Positions 8,258 through 16,425 of a stretch of 64,000 nucleotides of DNA are shown here, in pieces. How positions within the stretch are numbered: the stretch's first letter is position 1; every line of letters starts with the position of its first letter. Origin of the DNA: Negativicutes bacterium (GTDB taxonomy: Bacteria; Bacillota_C; Negativicutes; Sporomusales_B; JARLHX01); NCBI GenBank assembly GCA_031292015.1, contig JARLHY010000114.1, forward strand, positions 1 to 64,000. Direction: 5' to 3'. Made by a program: the position numbers and the translations under genes. The notes beneath the pieces were generated by a model, which worked only from the letters and a program-made list of their open reading frames with translations, ran no database searches and was not told the DNA's origin.

Positions 8258-9697
8258 CTACTTCTGGGCAAGCTTGGTCAGGAAGGGTTTGATGGTAGGG
8301 ATTTCGTCCAGATGTTTTTCAAAAACTTCTTTCAGCATTGTCTTTACGCCTGCTGCAGCATTAGGGTCCTGCCGGATGTTTTTGTACTGCCCGTGAAGGC
8401 CGAACATGTCAACAATGCGCTGGGCATCCTGCGGGTTCTTCTTGGAAATGGCGGTCAGTATTTCCAGGATTTGCCGCGATTCTTCGGCCTGCTCTTTGCT
8501 TGGTTTATACTGCAGCCCTGCTGTTGTCATTTGCGAAGGGGCCGTATTGTTCAGATATTGCTGCGTTTGGGATGCGGCATAAACGGCTTTATTGATCACG
8601 ATGACAAAAAGCGTATCCGCTGCATTGCGTTCATCGGCCGTTGTGTTGGACGGGGTTGCCCGCCAGGTAAACACCAGCAGGCCATTTTGCTGATCCAGCG
8701 GCAAGGTCGCGGTCGGATCGGTTGCTGTCGTTTCATATGCCAGATAATTATCGGCGTTGCCTGCCAAAGATAAGGCTGCATTGCTCGGGGCGGGGGACGC
8801 CAATACCGCAGCGACAGTCGCGCCTGTGTACTTGGCCGGATACGCCGCATTGGTGGTATTGGGGGATTCCGATTCGGCCACAACATCTTTAATGGTGGAA
8901 TATATACCGTAAAGCATGTCGGTAACGCCAATGACGGAAGGATCTTTTATTGTTTCGATATCAACCAGAACAGTCAGGGCGGCCTCAAACCAATTGATTT
9001 TTCCATATTTGCTGGGAGGTTGGTAGGCTGAGGTATCTTTGCCCAAACTATTGATATTGACGGTATATCCGGGTGGATTTACGCCGCCGGTTGCGGACAG
9101 CAAAGTAAAATTGATCGAACAAAGCGACGTACCGGCCATACTTTGCGCATAGGCCGTCTGGTTACCGGGCCAAAAGATGGCAGAATTCATCGGACCGGGG
9201 GTTGCACCCAAGCTGGTGCCGCCATTGGAATAGGCGTAGACATTGTAGCCGGTATTCCTGTATTGGACCGGCGTGGTCCAGGAAGGGAACAGATTGAACG
9301 CATTCATAAAACCATAGTTTGCGCTGGCGGGAGTTGCCGATAAGGCACCCGGTTGCAGCGATGGGTTCGTTACCCCGCTCGGGGCGGTCGTGGGGGTAGT
9401 GGCATTGGTAAACAGGGCTGTCGTGCCGCCTTCCTGGGTTGGATAATACCAGCCGGACAAGCCGACTGCCAGCGGGAATTTGCCGCCAGTGTACACCCCT
9501 GCCTGATTGGTGTACACGTTAAAATTGATGGGCGACTGGGTCAGATTCACCACCATCACCGGTAACGTTCCATAGGTTTGCAGCTGAACCGCCGGTCCAG
9601 CCGGTGCCGCCGCTTCCCCCGCCGCAGCGGAAAAAGCGCTTAGCGCCAATACCAGGGGCAAAACAACTTTTAAGATAGTTCCTTTGAAAAAACTCAT
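8258..9697 (-). CDS. Secreted protein of unknown function, tandem N-[LM]-T family (member 1)
   Basis: 479 residues, first gene after the cyclic-di-GMP riboswitch. The signal peptide is MSFFKGTILKVVLPLVLALS with cleavage near AAAGEAAA. LPVMVVNLTQSPINFNVY holds the motif shared with the three following genes. The centre is Asn/Thr/Pro-rich and beta-like. Unlike its neighbours it ends in a charged helical tail of about 90 residues (KEQAEESRQILEILTA, AQRIVDMFGLHGQYKN, MLKEVFEKHLDEIP). It has a strong AAGGAGGAAC-type ribosome-binding site. No family was recognised. A surface or matrix role is inferred only from export and from the riboswitch. Confidence 0.73.
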   Translation of the reverse strand: MSFFKGTILKVVLPLVLALSAFSAAAGEAAAPAGPAVQLQTYGTLPVMVVNLTQSPINFNVYTNQAGVYTGGKFPLAVGLSGWYYPTQEGGTTALFTNATTPTTAPSGVTNPSLQPGALSATPASANYGFMNAFNLFPSWTTPVQYRNTGYNVYAYSNGGTSLGATPGPMNSAIFWPGNQTAYAQSMAGTSLCSINFTLLSATGGVNPPGYTVNINSLGKDTSAYQPPSKYGKINWFEAALTVLVDIETIKDPSVIGVTDMLYGIYSTIKDVVAESESPNTTNAAYPAKYTGATVAAVLASPAPSNAALSLAGNADNYLAYETTATDPTATLPLDQQNGLLVFTWRATPSNTTADERNAADTLFVIVINKAVYAASQTQQYLNNTAPSQMTTAGLQYKPSKEQAEESRQILEILTAISKKNPQDAQRIVDMFGLHGQYKNIRQDPNAAAGVKTMLKEVFEKHLDEIPTIKPFLTKLAQK

Positions 9698-9818
9698 TAT
9701 TGTTCCTCCTTATATTTCCTAGTCTCCCAGCATTCGCCGGCCCCGGCCGGAACAAAGGTTTTCCCCAACTGAATTTTCACCAGTCCTCTTCAAAACTTTC
9801 GATTCAGTTTCCACCAGA

Positions 9819-9842
9819 CAAAAAAAGACCTGCATCAGGTCT
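9819..9842 (-). terminator. Riboswitch expression-platform terminator
   Basis: On the minus strand AGACCTG pairs with CAGGTCT over a 3-base loop and is followed by seven Ts. It lies between the cyclic-di-GMP aptamer and the first secreted gene, with no gene before it to terminate, so it is best read as a switchable attenuator. Whether ligand turns it on or off cannot be decided by eye. Confidence 0.8.
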
Positions 9843-9879
9843 GCTCCGCGCCGGACCGGCAAGTCGTGGCTTTTCACAA

Positions 9880-9962
9880 AAAAGTCGCAACCCGGCAATC
9901 ATAGGCGTCAGCCCTTAGACCCATAGCTTTGCGTCCTTACCTTTCGATAAGTTTGCCAATTA
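9880..9962 (-). ncRNA. Cyclic-di-GMP-I (GEMM) riboswitch
   Basis: The minus strand reads TTGGCAAAC, a stem capped by a GAAA tetraloop, GGACGCAAAGC, GGGTCTAAGGGC, and then a second helix ending GATTGCCGGGTTGCG. These are the conserved blocks of the GEMM-I aptamer in the right order: GGCAAAC, GAAA, GACGCAAAGCC-like, GGYCUAA and the closing GGGUUGC-like strand. A U-tailed terminator follows 40 bases later. The downstream genes encode secreted proteins, a typical class of GEMM target. Confidence 0.9.
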
Positions 9963-10105
9963 TTATTATTTTCTTTTTTCGACAAAATTTGCTAAAATAC
10001 CTGCAAAATTGTCAAAAAATTATGGATCCTATTTCATTATACAAAACTACCACAACTTATCATCCAAACAAGGAAATTCGGCAGGTTTTTTAGGAAAATT
10101 GACGA

Positions 10106-10143
10106 AATTAAAAGAGCCATGCATCTTGATGATCCATGGCTCT
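10106..10143 (-). terminator. Intrinsic terminator after the LytTR regulator gene
   Basis: AGAGCCATG pairs with CATGGCTCT around a 13-base loop; on the minus strand it is followed by TTTTAATTT. It starts 18 bases after the stop at 10161. Confidence 0.85.
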
Positions 10144-10160
10144 GGCGCAATGTTTTGTTG

Positions 10161-10880
10161 TTATTGATTATGCAAAAGCGTAAAAAAACTCTCCCTGGCT
10201 TTATCCTTATAAATCCGACTGATGGGGATCACGGTACCGCCCCTTAACACAAATTTATCGCTGGCATATTGCTCAATATATAGAAAATTGACAATATAGC
10301 TCTTGTGAGACCGTATCCACATATTTGACCGGTGCGCCGTTTCGAAGCCATCCAGAGTAGTGTAAACAGCCAGCCGCTCGCCCTGGACCAACACAATCAT
10401 AACCTTATTCTTTTCGCTTTCCAGGTAAAGGATATCTTTGAGCAGTATGCGCTGGGTTGCACCACCACTGGTAATAGCAATGCTTTCTTTAGCAACATCT
10501 GCTATCTGGTCAATTGTTTTGGCCAACGCAACAGCCAATTTATCCGCATTGATCGGTTTTACCAGGTAGGCCGCGGCATCGACCTCGTATCCCTCATAGA
10601 CATAATCGGTTGAGCTGGTTAAAAAGATAATTTTGACCAGCTTGTCCTGCTGACGGATCAACCGCGCACAGGTCATGCCATCCATATCGCTCATAATGAT
10701 ATCCAAGAATATAATGTCAAACTTTAGTCTTTTTCCCTCAAGTACTGAGTTTAGCTTTTCAGCACTGTCATAACTGAAGACTTTCCCGTCGAGATCCCGT
10801 TCTTGTAAATAAGCTTCCACAGCTTTACATATTCGCGTTCTTTCGCTATGATTGTCGTCACAAACCGCGATGATCAGCAT
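10161..10880 (-). CDS. LytTR-family response regulator
   Basis: 239 residues. Residues 1-~125 form a receiver domain with the acidic pair in AVCDDNH, the phosphoacceptor aspartate in IIFLDIIMSDMDG, the switch Thr/Ser in IIFLTSS and the lysine in YLVKPI. Residues ~135-239 form a LytTR DNA-binding domain (ILLKDILYLESEKNKV, MWIRSHKSYIVNFLYI, VIPISRIYKDKA). This is the AgrA/LytR class. The gene is transcribed away from the histidine-kinase gene at 11080, its likely partner. Receiver-LytTR plus GHKL kinase pairs often answer peptide or cell-envelope signals, but no agrB/agrD-type peptide genes are seen nearby. Confidence 0.9.
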   Translation of the reverse strand: MLIIAVCDDNHSERTRICKAVEAYLQERDLDGKVFSYDSAEKLNSVLEGKRLKFDIIFLDIIMSDMDGMTCARLIRQQDKLVKIIFLTSSTDYVYEGYEVDAAAYLVKPINADKLAVALAKTIDQIADVAKESIAITSGGATQRILLKDILYLESEKNKVMIVLVQGERLAVYTTLDGFETAHRSNMWIRSHKSYIVNFLYIEQYASDKFVLRGGTVIPISRIYKDKARESFFTLLHNQ

Positions 10881-11079
10881 TGATTCTTCTCCACATCTTT
10901 ATGGTTGTCTGCGTGCAATTGTCCTATTGATTATGACCTATCCAGTACCGCTCGCAACAGGCAGTTATCCTCGTCGCAGAAAAACCCTGCCTAACTTTGC
11001 GTTTATATCTTCTGCAAAGCAATGGGTAGTCCTTCTTTTTAACAGCATTTCATGCGTCATCCCAGAAAGGGGGAAGTCT

Positions 11080-12387
11080 ATGTCAGAATCCACGCTGGTT
11101 ATATTCAACATAAGCCGAGCTGTCTTCTGGGCAGCTTGTATTTTGCTTGATTATTCCTTTTTAACGCCAAAGCGTCCTGTTTGGTTTCAGGTTATCGCCT
11201 TTGGCAGCACATGGATTGCTGCGTACTTATTGCGCGTTCTTTTGACTCCAACTGGCCTCGACCCTTTTTTGATTGGATATATGCTGACCCTTTTGTATCT
11301 GGTCCCTATTGTCCTAGTTTTCAAGGAAACAATACAGGCAAAGTTTTTTGTTCTCTTTATGGTTACTTCTTTGTCCCAGTTTAACTTTCTTATCTGTTTG
11401 TTTATCGAGCTAATAGTCTTTAAGCATATGGTAGGCGGTATAATTTTGGCGGGTCAATTGGTGGAGCTTGTATCAGTACCGTTAATAAGAAAACATATCA
11501 CACCCCATATTAAAAACATCCTCGAAATTATCAATCACCAAAATCCCATTTTTACACTGTTTCCCTTTTTATCGTTCATATTACTGGCCGTTTATGGTGT
11601 ACAAAGAAGCTACTTGTCGTCGATTTTTATTCCGCTGGTATTATCTACTATCATCATTTCCATTGCCTATTATCTGATCGCCATATCCATTGACCGGACT
11701 AAGCGTCAGCAGCAGCTCCATCAACAATTGGCCTTGCAGCGCGATCACTATCGCAATATAAACGACAGTATTATCACAGCTAAAACAGCCCGTCACGACT
11801 TGCGCCATCACCTTGTGACAATCTCAGAAATATTAGGAAAAAATGATGTCCCGGCAGCGCAAGAATATCTGAACAGGCTATGTAGTTCGTACGACGACAG
11901 TTCTATCCCCTCCGTATGTCGCAACCAATCCGCCGACGCCGTCATCTGTCACTACTTAAAACTGGCCAGACAACAGGGCATTACCGTTGAGACAAAACTG
12001 CATATCCCCGACGAGTTGGGCATCGATGCTCTGGATCTGTGCGTTATTATCGGCAACTGTCTGGAAAACGCCTTGGAAGCCTGCGGGAAAATAAACGCTA
12101 CTGAGCCTCGTTTCATCGAAATAAGCGCCACAATAGCCAAAGGACATCTAATAATTAAAATTGCCAATTCCTTTAACGGGCTCGTACAATCTCAGGATGA
12201 CGGTTTCTTTTCCTCCAAAGCAGACGCGGGCCACGGAATCGGCCTTGCCAGCGTAAAAACCCTGACTGCCAAATATCAGGGGCATTGCATGATTTCCTTT
12301 GATCAACAAGTTTTTAAAGTGTCTGTCTCTCTGCAACTCCCGGAAGCAGCTGCAGCGCAAAAAGCATTCAAGAATATCTCCGGATGA
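11080..12387 (+). CDS. GHKL sensor histidine kinase (AgrC-like)
   Basis: 435 residues. The ATG at 11080 follows AAAGGGGGAAG; the longer open frame back to 10852 overlaps the divergent regulator and lacks a ribosome-binding site. Residues 1-~205 hold about six hydrophobic membrane segments. A linker follows, then a degenerate H-box RHDLRHHLVTI with phosphoacceptor candidates, an N-box IIGNCLENALEAC and a G-box GHGIGLASVKTL near the end. This layout is the HPK10/AgrC type paired with LytTR regulators, and such a regulator lies divergently 200 bases away. A 14-base perfect inverted repeat overlaps its 3' end. Confidence 0.88.
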   Translation: MSESTLVIFNISRAVFWAACILLDYSFLTPKRPVWFQVIAFGSTWIAAYLLRVLLTPTGLDPFLIGYMLTLLYLVPIVLVFKETIQAKFFVLFMVTSLSQFNFLICLFIELIVFKHMVGGIILAGQLVELVSVPLIRKHITPHIKNILEIINHQNPIFTLFPFLSFILLAVYGVQRSYLSSIFIPLVLSTIIISIAYYLIAISIDRTKRQQQLHQQLALQRDHYRNINDSIITAKTARHDLRHHLVTISEILGKNDVPAAQEYLNRLCSSYDDSSIPSVCRNQSADAVICHYLKLARQQGITVETKLHIPDELGIDALDLCVIIGNCLENALEACGKINATEPRFIEISATIAKGHLIIKIANSFNGLVQSQDDGFFSSKADAGHGIGLASVKTLTAKYQGHCMISFDQQVFKVSVSLQLPEAAAAQKAFKNISG

Positions 12388-12400
12388 TATTCTTGAATGC
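12364..12400 (+). repeat. Perfect 14-base inverted repeat across the kinase stop codon
   Basis: GCATTCAAGAATAT (12364-12377) and its exact complement (12387-12400) flank a 9-base loop that contains part of the end of the kinase reading frame. No T-run follows. It may be a weak terminator, an mRNA stabiliser or a control element for the next gene, which starts 56 bases later. Confidence 0.75.
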
Positions 12401-12455
12401 TCTGAAGCCACCGGCAGGCGTTGGCCGCCAGGCACATTTTAGGAGGCATTATGCG

Positions 12456-13361
12456 ATGTTTAAAAAATTAGTCGCCATAGAACCGGTAAATCTGATTCCG
12501 TCAGCGCAGCAAAAACTCCACAATTACGCAAAAGAGACAGTGCTGTTTACCGACATTCCCCAGGACAATGCGGAGATAATCCGCCGGATCGGCGATGCTG
12601 ATGCCGTATTGCTCAGTTATACCAGCCGTATCGATAAGGACGTACTCGACGCCTGCCCAGGCATCCGTTACATCGGCATGTGCTGCAGCCTATATTCCGA
12701 AGCAAGCGCCAATGTTGATATTCGAGCCTCCCGCGCCAGAAACATCACGGTGTACGGCATCCGCGACTATGGCGACCAGGGAGTTGTCGAATACGTAGCC
12801 AGCGAACTTATCCGCTATCTCCACGGTTTCGGGGATAAGCAGTGGCAAGAACTGCCGGTAGAGCTTACCGCTTTAAAAGTCGGCATAGTCGGCCTCGGTA
12901 CTTCCGGCCAGTTGATTGCCGCCGGCCTTCAGGCACTGGGAGCCGATTTATATTATTACAGCCGCACCCGCAAGCCGGAACAGGAAACACGAAATGTCAA
13001 ATACCTGCCGCTTAAGGAGCTGCTGAACACGGTTGATGTCGTCTGCACCTGCCTGAATAAAAATGTCATCTTATTCCAGGATGAACAATTTGAATGGCTC
13101 GGCAACCACAAAATAATGTTCAATACTTCCATCGGCCCGTCGCATGATAGTACCGCCCTTGCCAAATGGCTTGAACACGGTGATAACGAATTTTTCTGCG
13201 ACACGGTTGCCGCTCTCGGCGATGATACCGGCAGGCTGCTTACCAGCCCCCACGTAAACTGCGTGAACAAGTCATCCGGCCTCACCAGACAGGCCTTTGA
13301 CCGTCTGAGCGAAAAAGCATTGAAAAATATCGAAAGATTTCTGAGCGACAATAACTTATAA
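12456..13361 (+). CDS. D-2-hydroxyacid dehydrogenase-like NAD-binding protein, atypical active site
   Basis: 301 residues. AGGAGG (12441-12446) fits the ATG at 12456; another ATG at 12451 is out of frame and stops after six codons. The Rossmann segment is VGIVGLGTSGQLIAAGL, followed by YYYSRTRK, where the cofactor ribose is normally bound. The fold order matches the 2-hydroxyacid dehydrogenase superfamily. The usual catalytic arginine segment (N-x-x-R-G) is replaced by FNTSIGPSHDS, and the usual histidine region reads LTSPHVNCVN. It may act on an unusual substrate or be a sensor. It lies just downstream of the histidine kinase in the same direction. Confidence 0.78.
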   Translation: MFKKLVAIEPVNLIPSAQQKLHNYAKETVLFTDIPQDNAEIIRRIGDADAVLLSYTSRIDKDVLDACPGIRYIGMCCSLYSEASANVDIRASRARNITVYGIRDYGDQGVVEYVASELIRYLHGFGDKQWQELPVELTALKVGIVGLGTSGQLIAAGLQALGADLYYYSRTRKPEQETRNVKYLPLKELLNTVDVVCTCLNKNVILFQDEQFEWLGNHKIMFNTSIGPSHDSTALAKWLEHGDNEFFCDTVAALGDDTGRLLTSPHVNCVNKSSGLTRQAFDRLSEKALKNIERFLSDNNL

Positions 13362-13591
13362 ACACTTTACAGTCATAGATCCGGGCGGACATCGCATTCC
13401 GTATTGCGGAGACCTCCCGCCAGCTAATCTGTGTCCTCCTGCGGCTAAAACGAAAATGTTGCCTGCATAGCCGGTCCCGGGAAAAGCAGAAAAGGCACAG
13501 GCATCAGCCTATACCTTATTCCTTCGTTTGCGGTGACAGGAGAAACTGCGCAGGGGTTCCCGTTGCAGAGCCGGGAGCCCCTGGCTGCCGG
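13362..13591. other. Intergenic region between convergent genes
   Basis: It contains a hairpin at 13551-13583 (CAGGGGTTCCC with GGGAGCCCCTG) next to the 3' end of the minus-strand gene; this is a likely terminator without a clear U-run. I see nothing else. Confidence 0.55.
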
Positions 13592-13963
13592 TTATACCGG
13601 CGTCACCGGAGCGATGATTTGAACCAGATTCAAATTAACTGCAACGATTCCAGTCAGGGTTACGACGGTGGGAATAGATCCGGGAACCAGGATCGTCGTA
13701 CCTGTAGTGCCCAGGTCGACAACCAGAAATTCCGGCTCCAGTTCCGCCTTGGTTTCAACATCGACATCCACTTTTACCGGCGGGCAGACTACCGGATCGT
13801 CGTGATGACGGTCTTCGATTTCCGCTACCAAGGATCCGGTCAGTACGTAGGGAATACCTCCCGTACCATTATTAGCCGAAGCGCCGTTCAGCATTACGAT
13901 CCGGACTTGCAACCCGGGGAGAAGTTCTATTCCTTGCAAAGATTTCGGGAATTTATTGACCAT
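13592..13963 (-). CDS. Small beta-rich protein of unknown function
   Basis: 123 residues, no signal peptide, no cysteine except in VVCPPVKVD. It opens MVNKFPKSLQGIELLPG and is made of short valine/threonine-rich segments (LVAEIEDRHHDDP, VDVDVETKAELEPE, TTILVPGSIPTVVT). The composition (V, T, P, few aromatics) recalls spore-coat or exosporium-like small proteins, but no family was recognised, so that is only a guess. The ATG is preceded by AAAGGAG. It stands alone and is followed by a hairpin. Confidence 0.6.
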   Translation of the reverse strand: MVNKFPKSLQGIELLPGLQVRIVMLNGASANNGTGGIPYVLTGSLVAEIEDRHHDDPVVCPPVKVDVDVETKAELEPEFLVVDLGTTGTTILVPGSIPTVVTLTGIVAVNLNLVQIIAPVTPV

Positions 13964-14076
13964 ATTTTTACAACTCCTTTCTTAGCGATTCTTATTACAT
14001 TATATGAAGTTATTATGTAAAGGTGATTTGCGGGGGCAATCTGACAATGGAACAAATGAACCTGTGGTTGAAATCA

Positions 14077-14113
14077 AAAGGAACCGGACTCTCTCGCAGA
14101 GCCCGGTTCCTTT
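14077..14113 (-). terminator. Intrinsic terminator hairpin
   Basis: AAAGGAACCGG pairs with CCGGTTCCTTT, with an inner CTCT/AGAG extension. It lies 67 bases past the stop of the small gene ending at 14180, on the minus strand, and ends in TTTTGATTT. Confidence 0.75.
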
Positions 14114-14179
14114 CATGGTTTCGCAAAGGTGCAGGCGATATGCCTATACCTGAAGATCTCTTCCCTCAACAGAAACTGA

Positions 14180-14495
14180 TCAGCACTTATCGTAGTCAAT
14201 TGTGGTACCGATACCGAAGTGAACGTAAATATCCGGATGATCAACCACCGGTATCCAGTAACCAATTACCGACTTCCCGCCAGATTCGCTTTTGGAATAC
14301 GCCGCCTGCTGAGCAGCCAGCGCTTTATTGGCCAGACAACCTTGGTGCCGTTCAGGAGCGCCCAGGGAAGAGCATTTGATTCCGGTTACCCCGCCGGCCT
14401 TGCTGCAGGCCTCATTTACAGCCAATATCTCCTGGGTCTTGTGCACCATTACCCCACATCAGCCGGAACGCTTCAATAATTTTCGAATCAACCAT
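14180..14495 (-). pseudogene. Small conserved-looking gene, apparently frameshifted
   Basis: Two overlapping frames seem to be one gene. The first starts at ATG 14495 behind a strong GGAGG site and reads MVDSKIIEAFRLMWGN before running off-frame to a stop at 14412. The second begins at ATG 14449 with no usable ribosome-binding site and an in-frame TGA just before it, and gives 89 residues: HKTQEILAVNEACSKAGG, IKCSSLGAPERHQGC, VIGYWIPVVDHPDIYVHF. The ILAVNEA segment resembles a PAS-type core, and the cysteines may bind a ligand. A small deletion near 14445-14455 would explain the break. It could instead be a sequencing error, with the gene intact in the cell. Confidence 0.55.
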
Positions 14496-14608
14496 TTAAA
14501 TTCCTCCTGCATCTCCTTTTGGACTTATTGCCAAAGGCCGCTTTCTTCTTGCCTCCGTCAATTCAAAGCTTCTTTTCTCCCCGGGCGTGACCCCGCAGAC
14601 GCACGGGG

Positions 14609-15613
14609 TCATACAAACACGCAGGTATTACCGTCTGCTTTAAAACACATATTGCAGGAGATACATTCCGCCTTTGCGGTTAAATTCTCCCTCCACTGGT
14701 TCACAAGGTTCGGTTCCCTGAGCAATGGCCGGGAGAGAGAGAAATATTCGATATTGGTCGTATTCAGTATTTCTTCCATAACCGGCGGAGTCCTGTTGAA
14801 TCCGACCAAAATGACAGGTGTGTCTGCCTCTGCCGCAATACGGACCGCAGGGTCCCGGAAGATGGATTCTTTGTACGGATTGCCCAGACTTTTCTTCAGT
14901 TCAGCGTTACCGCCGCTTATCTCAATAGCGTCGATGCCTCGGCCAGCCAACTGCCTACAAGTGTATCTGCAGGCATCGAATCCCTCTGCTTCATCGTCGG
15001 CATCGGTTCCGTTGATTTTTAGGAAAACAGCAAAATCACTCCCGGTCTGGCTTCTGATTTCATCATAGATTGCCAAGATGATTCTGGCCCGATTTTCGAT
15101 AGCGCCGCCGTATTCGTCCTCGCGTTTATTGTTGTGACTGCTGAGAAACTGACTCAGAAAATACCCGTGAGCCGCGTGGATCTGCACCCCGTCGAAACCC
15201 GACAGTTTTGCCCTGCGGGCCCCCTCGCCGAATGCTTTCACCACCGATTTTATGTCACTGCGCGAGGGAGAAGCCGGGGTCCACATTTCGCCGCCCCGAC
15301 CAGCATAAGCAAGCTGCAGGATAATCGGGCAACCGCGGGCGTGAGCCATGTCGGTAAATCCACGGTAGTCCTTAACGAACGAATCCTCGTAAATACCCGC
15401 CATTCCGGGCAAAACAGTCGCGTCTTTCGTCAAAAAAGTGCCGCCGGTAATGATTAAGCCGACGCCTCCTGCGGCCAGTGCTTCATATACGCCGATCAGT
15501 CTGTCTGTCAATCGCCCGTTGCCGTCGGCCATTCCTTCCCAGGTTGCCGAGCGGATAAACCGGTTTTTCAATTTGATATTGTTCACAAAGGTTTCATCAA
15601 ACAAGGTTTTCAT
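14609..15613 (-). CDS. NADH:flavin oxidoreductase, Old Yellow Enzyme family
   Basis: 334 residues of a TIM-barrel FMN enzyme. Family signatures are KNRFIRSATWEG near the start, GRGGEMWTPASPS, the active-site block HAAHGYFLSQFLSSHNN followed by R-E-D-E-Y-G-G, and the FMN-phosphate loop (ILVGFNRTP, then FSLSRPLLREP). The C terminus has CISCNMC plus a further cysteine, the start of the 4Fe-4S site found in the 2,4-dienoyl-CoA-reductase branch, but the chain ends there, so the NAD(P)H domain of those larger enzymes is absent. It likely reduces an electrophilic alkene or nitro compound. It is the last of three reductase genes under a divergent HxlR regulator. Confidence 0.88.
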   Translation of the reverse strand: MKTLFDETFVNNIKLKNRFIRSATWEGMADGNGRLTDRLIGVYEALAAGGVGLIITGGTFLTKDATVLPGMAGIYEDSFVKDYRGFTDMAHARGCPIILQLAYAGRGGEMWTPASPSRSDIKSVVKAFGEGARRAKLSGFDGVQIHAAHGYFLSQFLSSHNNKREDEYGGAIENRARIILAIYDEIRSQTGSDFAVFLKINGTDADDEAEGFDACRYTCRQLAGRGIDAIEISGGNAELKKSLGNPYKESIFRDPAVRIAAEADTPVILVGFNRTPPVMEEILNTTNIEYFSLSRPLLREPNLVNQWRENLTAKAECISCNMCFKADGNTCVFV

Positions 15614-15683
15614 CTTTTTGCCTGCCTTACCGGTTTCTTTATTGCTAAACGAAGAGCACTACAAATACAAACTCCTGTCTTGG

Positions 15684-16346
15684 CTACGCCTTGGCTGTCG
15701 TACCCTGACGGGCGAATCTTGCGCCCATGGCAAAGGCCTGCTCACAATCCTTCGGGAAAATTTCCTCCCGTCGTTTGGCTTTTTTCGCAGCATCAAAGCG
15801 GGGGGCAACCACCTTCGAATAATCGTCGAACTGATAGGTATCAAAGCTGCTGATCGTCTCCGAGTCGCCAAATACCCGCCGCAGCATATTTTCGTTAAAA
15901 ACAAAATGCCGATCCAGACCATATTCTTGCATCTGCTGTTCTGTGACATTCATTGTGTAAATAAACCCGGTCGGAATCGTGCGGGGGAAAAGCGACTGGG
16001 GCGGGTCGGAATACATCAAATATTGAAATACCAAACGATCCATAAATGATGCCATCTCGCCTGTTATCCTGCCGAGATAAACAGGCGAACCGAGGATGAT
16101 AGCCGACGCTTCCTCCACTTTTTTGAAGACCGGCGCCAGATCATCCTGGATTGGGCACCGTCCATAGCTTTTTCCCTCTTTGGTTTTGCAGGCAAAGCAG
16201 CTGATACATCCTTTGTAGCTGAGATCATAAAGATGGATCAACTCTGTTTCGGCTCCCTGGGACGCCGCCCCTTCCAGCGCTTTACTCAATAGGGTGGCGG
16301 TATTCCATGTTTTTCTCGGACTTCCGTTAAACGCCAAGATTTTCAT
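15684..16346 (-). CDS. NADPH-dependent FMN reductase / iron-sulfur flavoprotein-like
   Basis: 220 residues with the flavodoxin-like FMN phosphate loop at the very start (ILAFNGSPRKTWNT). KGCISCFACKTKEGKSYGRC supplies a cysteine cluster of the type that holds an iron-sulfur centre in iron-sulfur flavoproteins. AIILGSPVYLGRITG is the second FMN-binding loop. It likely passes electrons from reduced nicotinamide or ferredoxin to small acceptors. It lies 70-80 bases from the genes on either side, same strand, in the reductase cluster. Confidence 0.85.
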   Translation of the reverse strand: MKILAFNGSPRKTWNTATLLSKALEGAASQGAETELIHLYDLSYKGCISCFACKTKEGKSYGRCPIQDDLAPVFKKVEEASAIILGSPVYLGRITGEMASFMDRLVFQYLMYSDPPQSLFPRTIPTGFIYTMNVTEQQMQEYGLDRHFVFNENMLRRVFGDSETISSFDTYQFDDYSKVVAPRFDAAKKAKRREEIFPKDCEQAFAMGARFARQGTTAKA

Positions 16347-16425
16347 AATTTCTCCCCGCTTTCGATCTTTGTCTTAATGTACCCCGTTCTTGCCGCGAGT
16401 TCTCGCCAGGCATCCAGCCGCGCCA

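Larger units (their letters stand above)
9698..10160 (-). other. Regulatory intergenic region upstream of the secreted-protein cluster
   Basis: 463 bases without a gene. In minus-strand order it holds the response-regulator terminator (10143-10106), an AT-rich promoter-like stretch around 9965-10080, the cyclic-di-GMP-I aptamer (9962-9880), a terminator (9842-9819) and about 110 bases of leader before the first secreted gene. Confidence 0.7.

Noticed and set aside
10852..11079. Upstream extension of the GHKL kinase
   Set aside because: It overlaps the divergent regulator's start and lacks a ribosome-binding site, while 11080 has a strong one.
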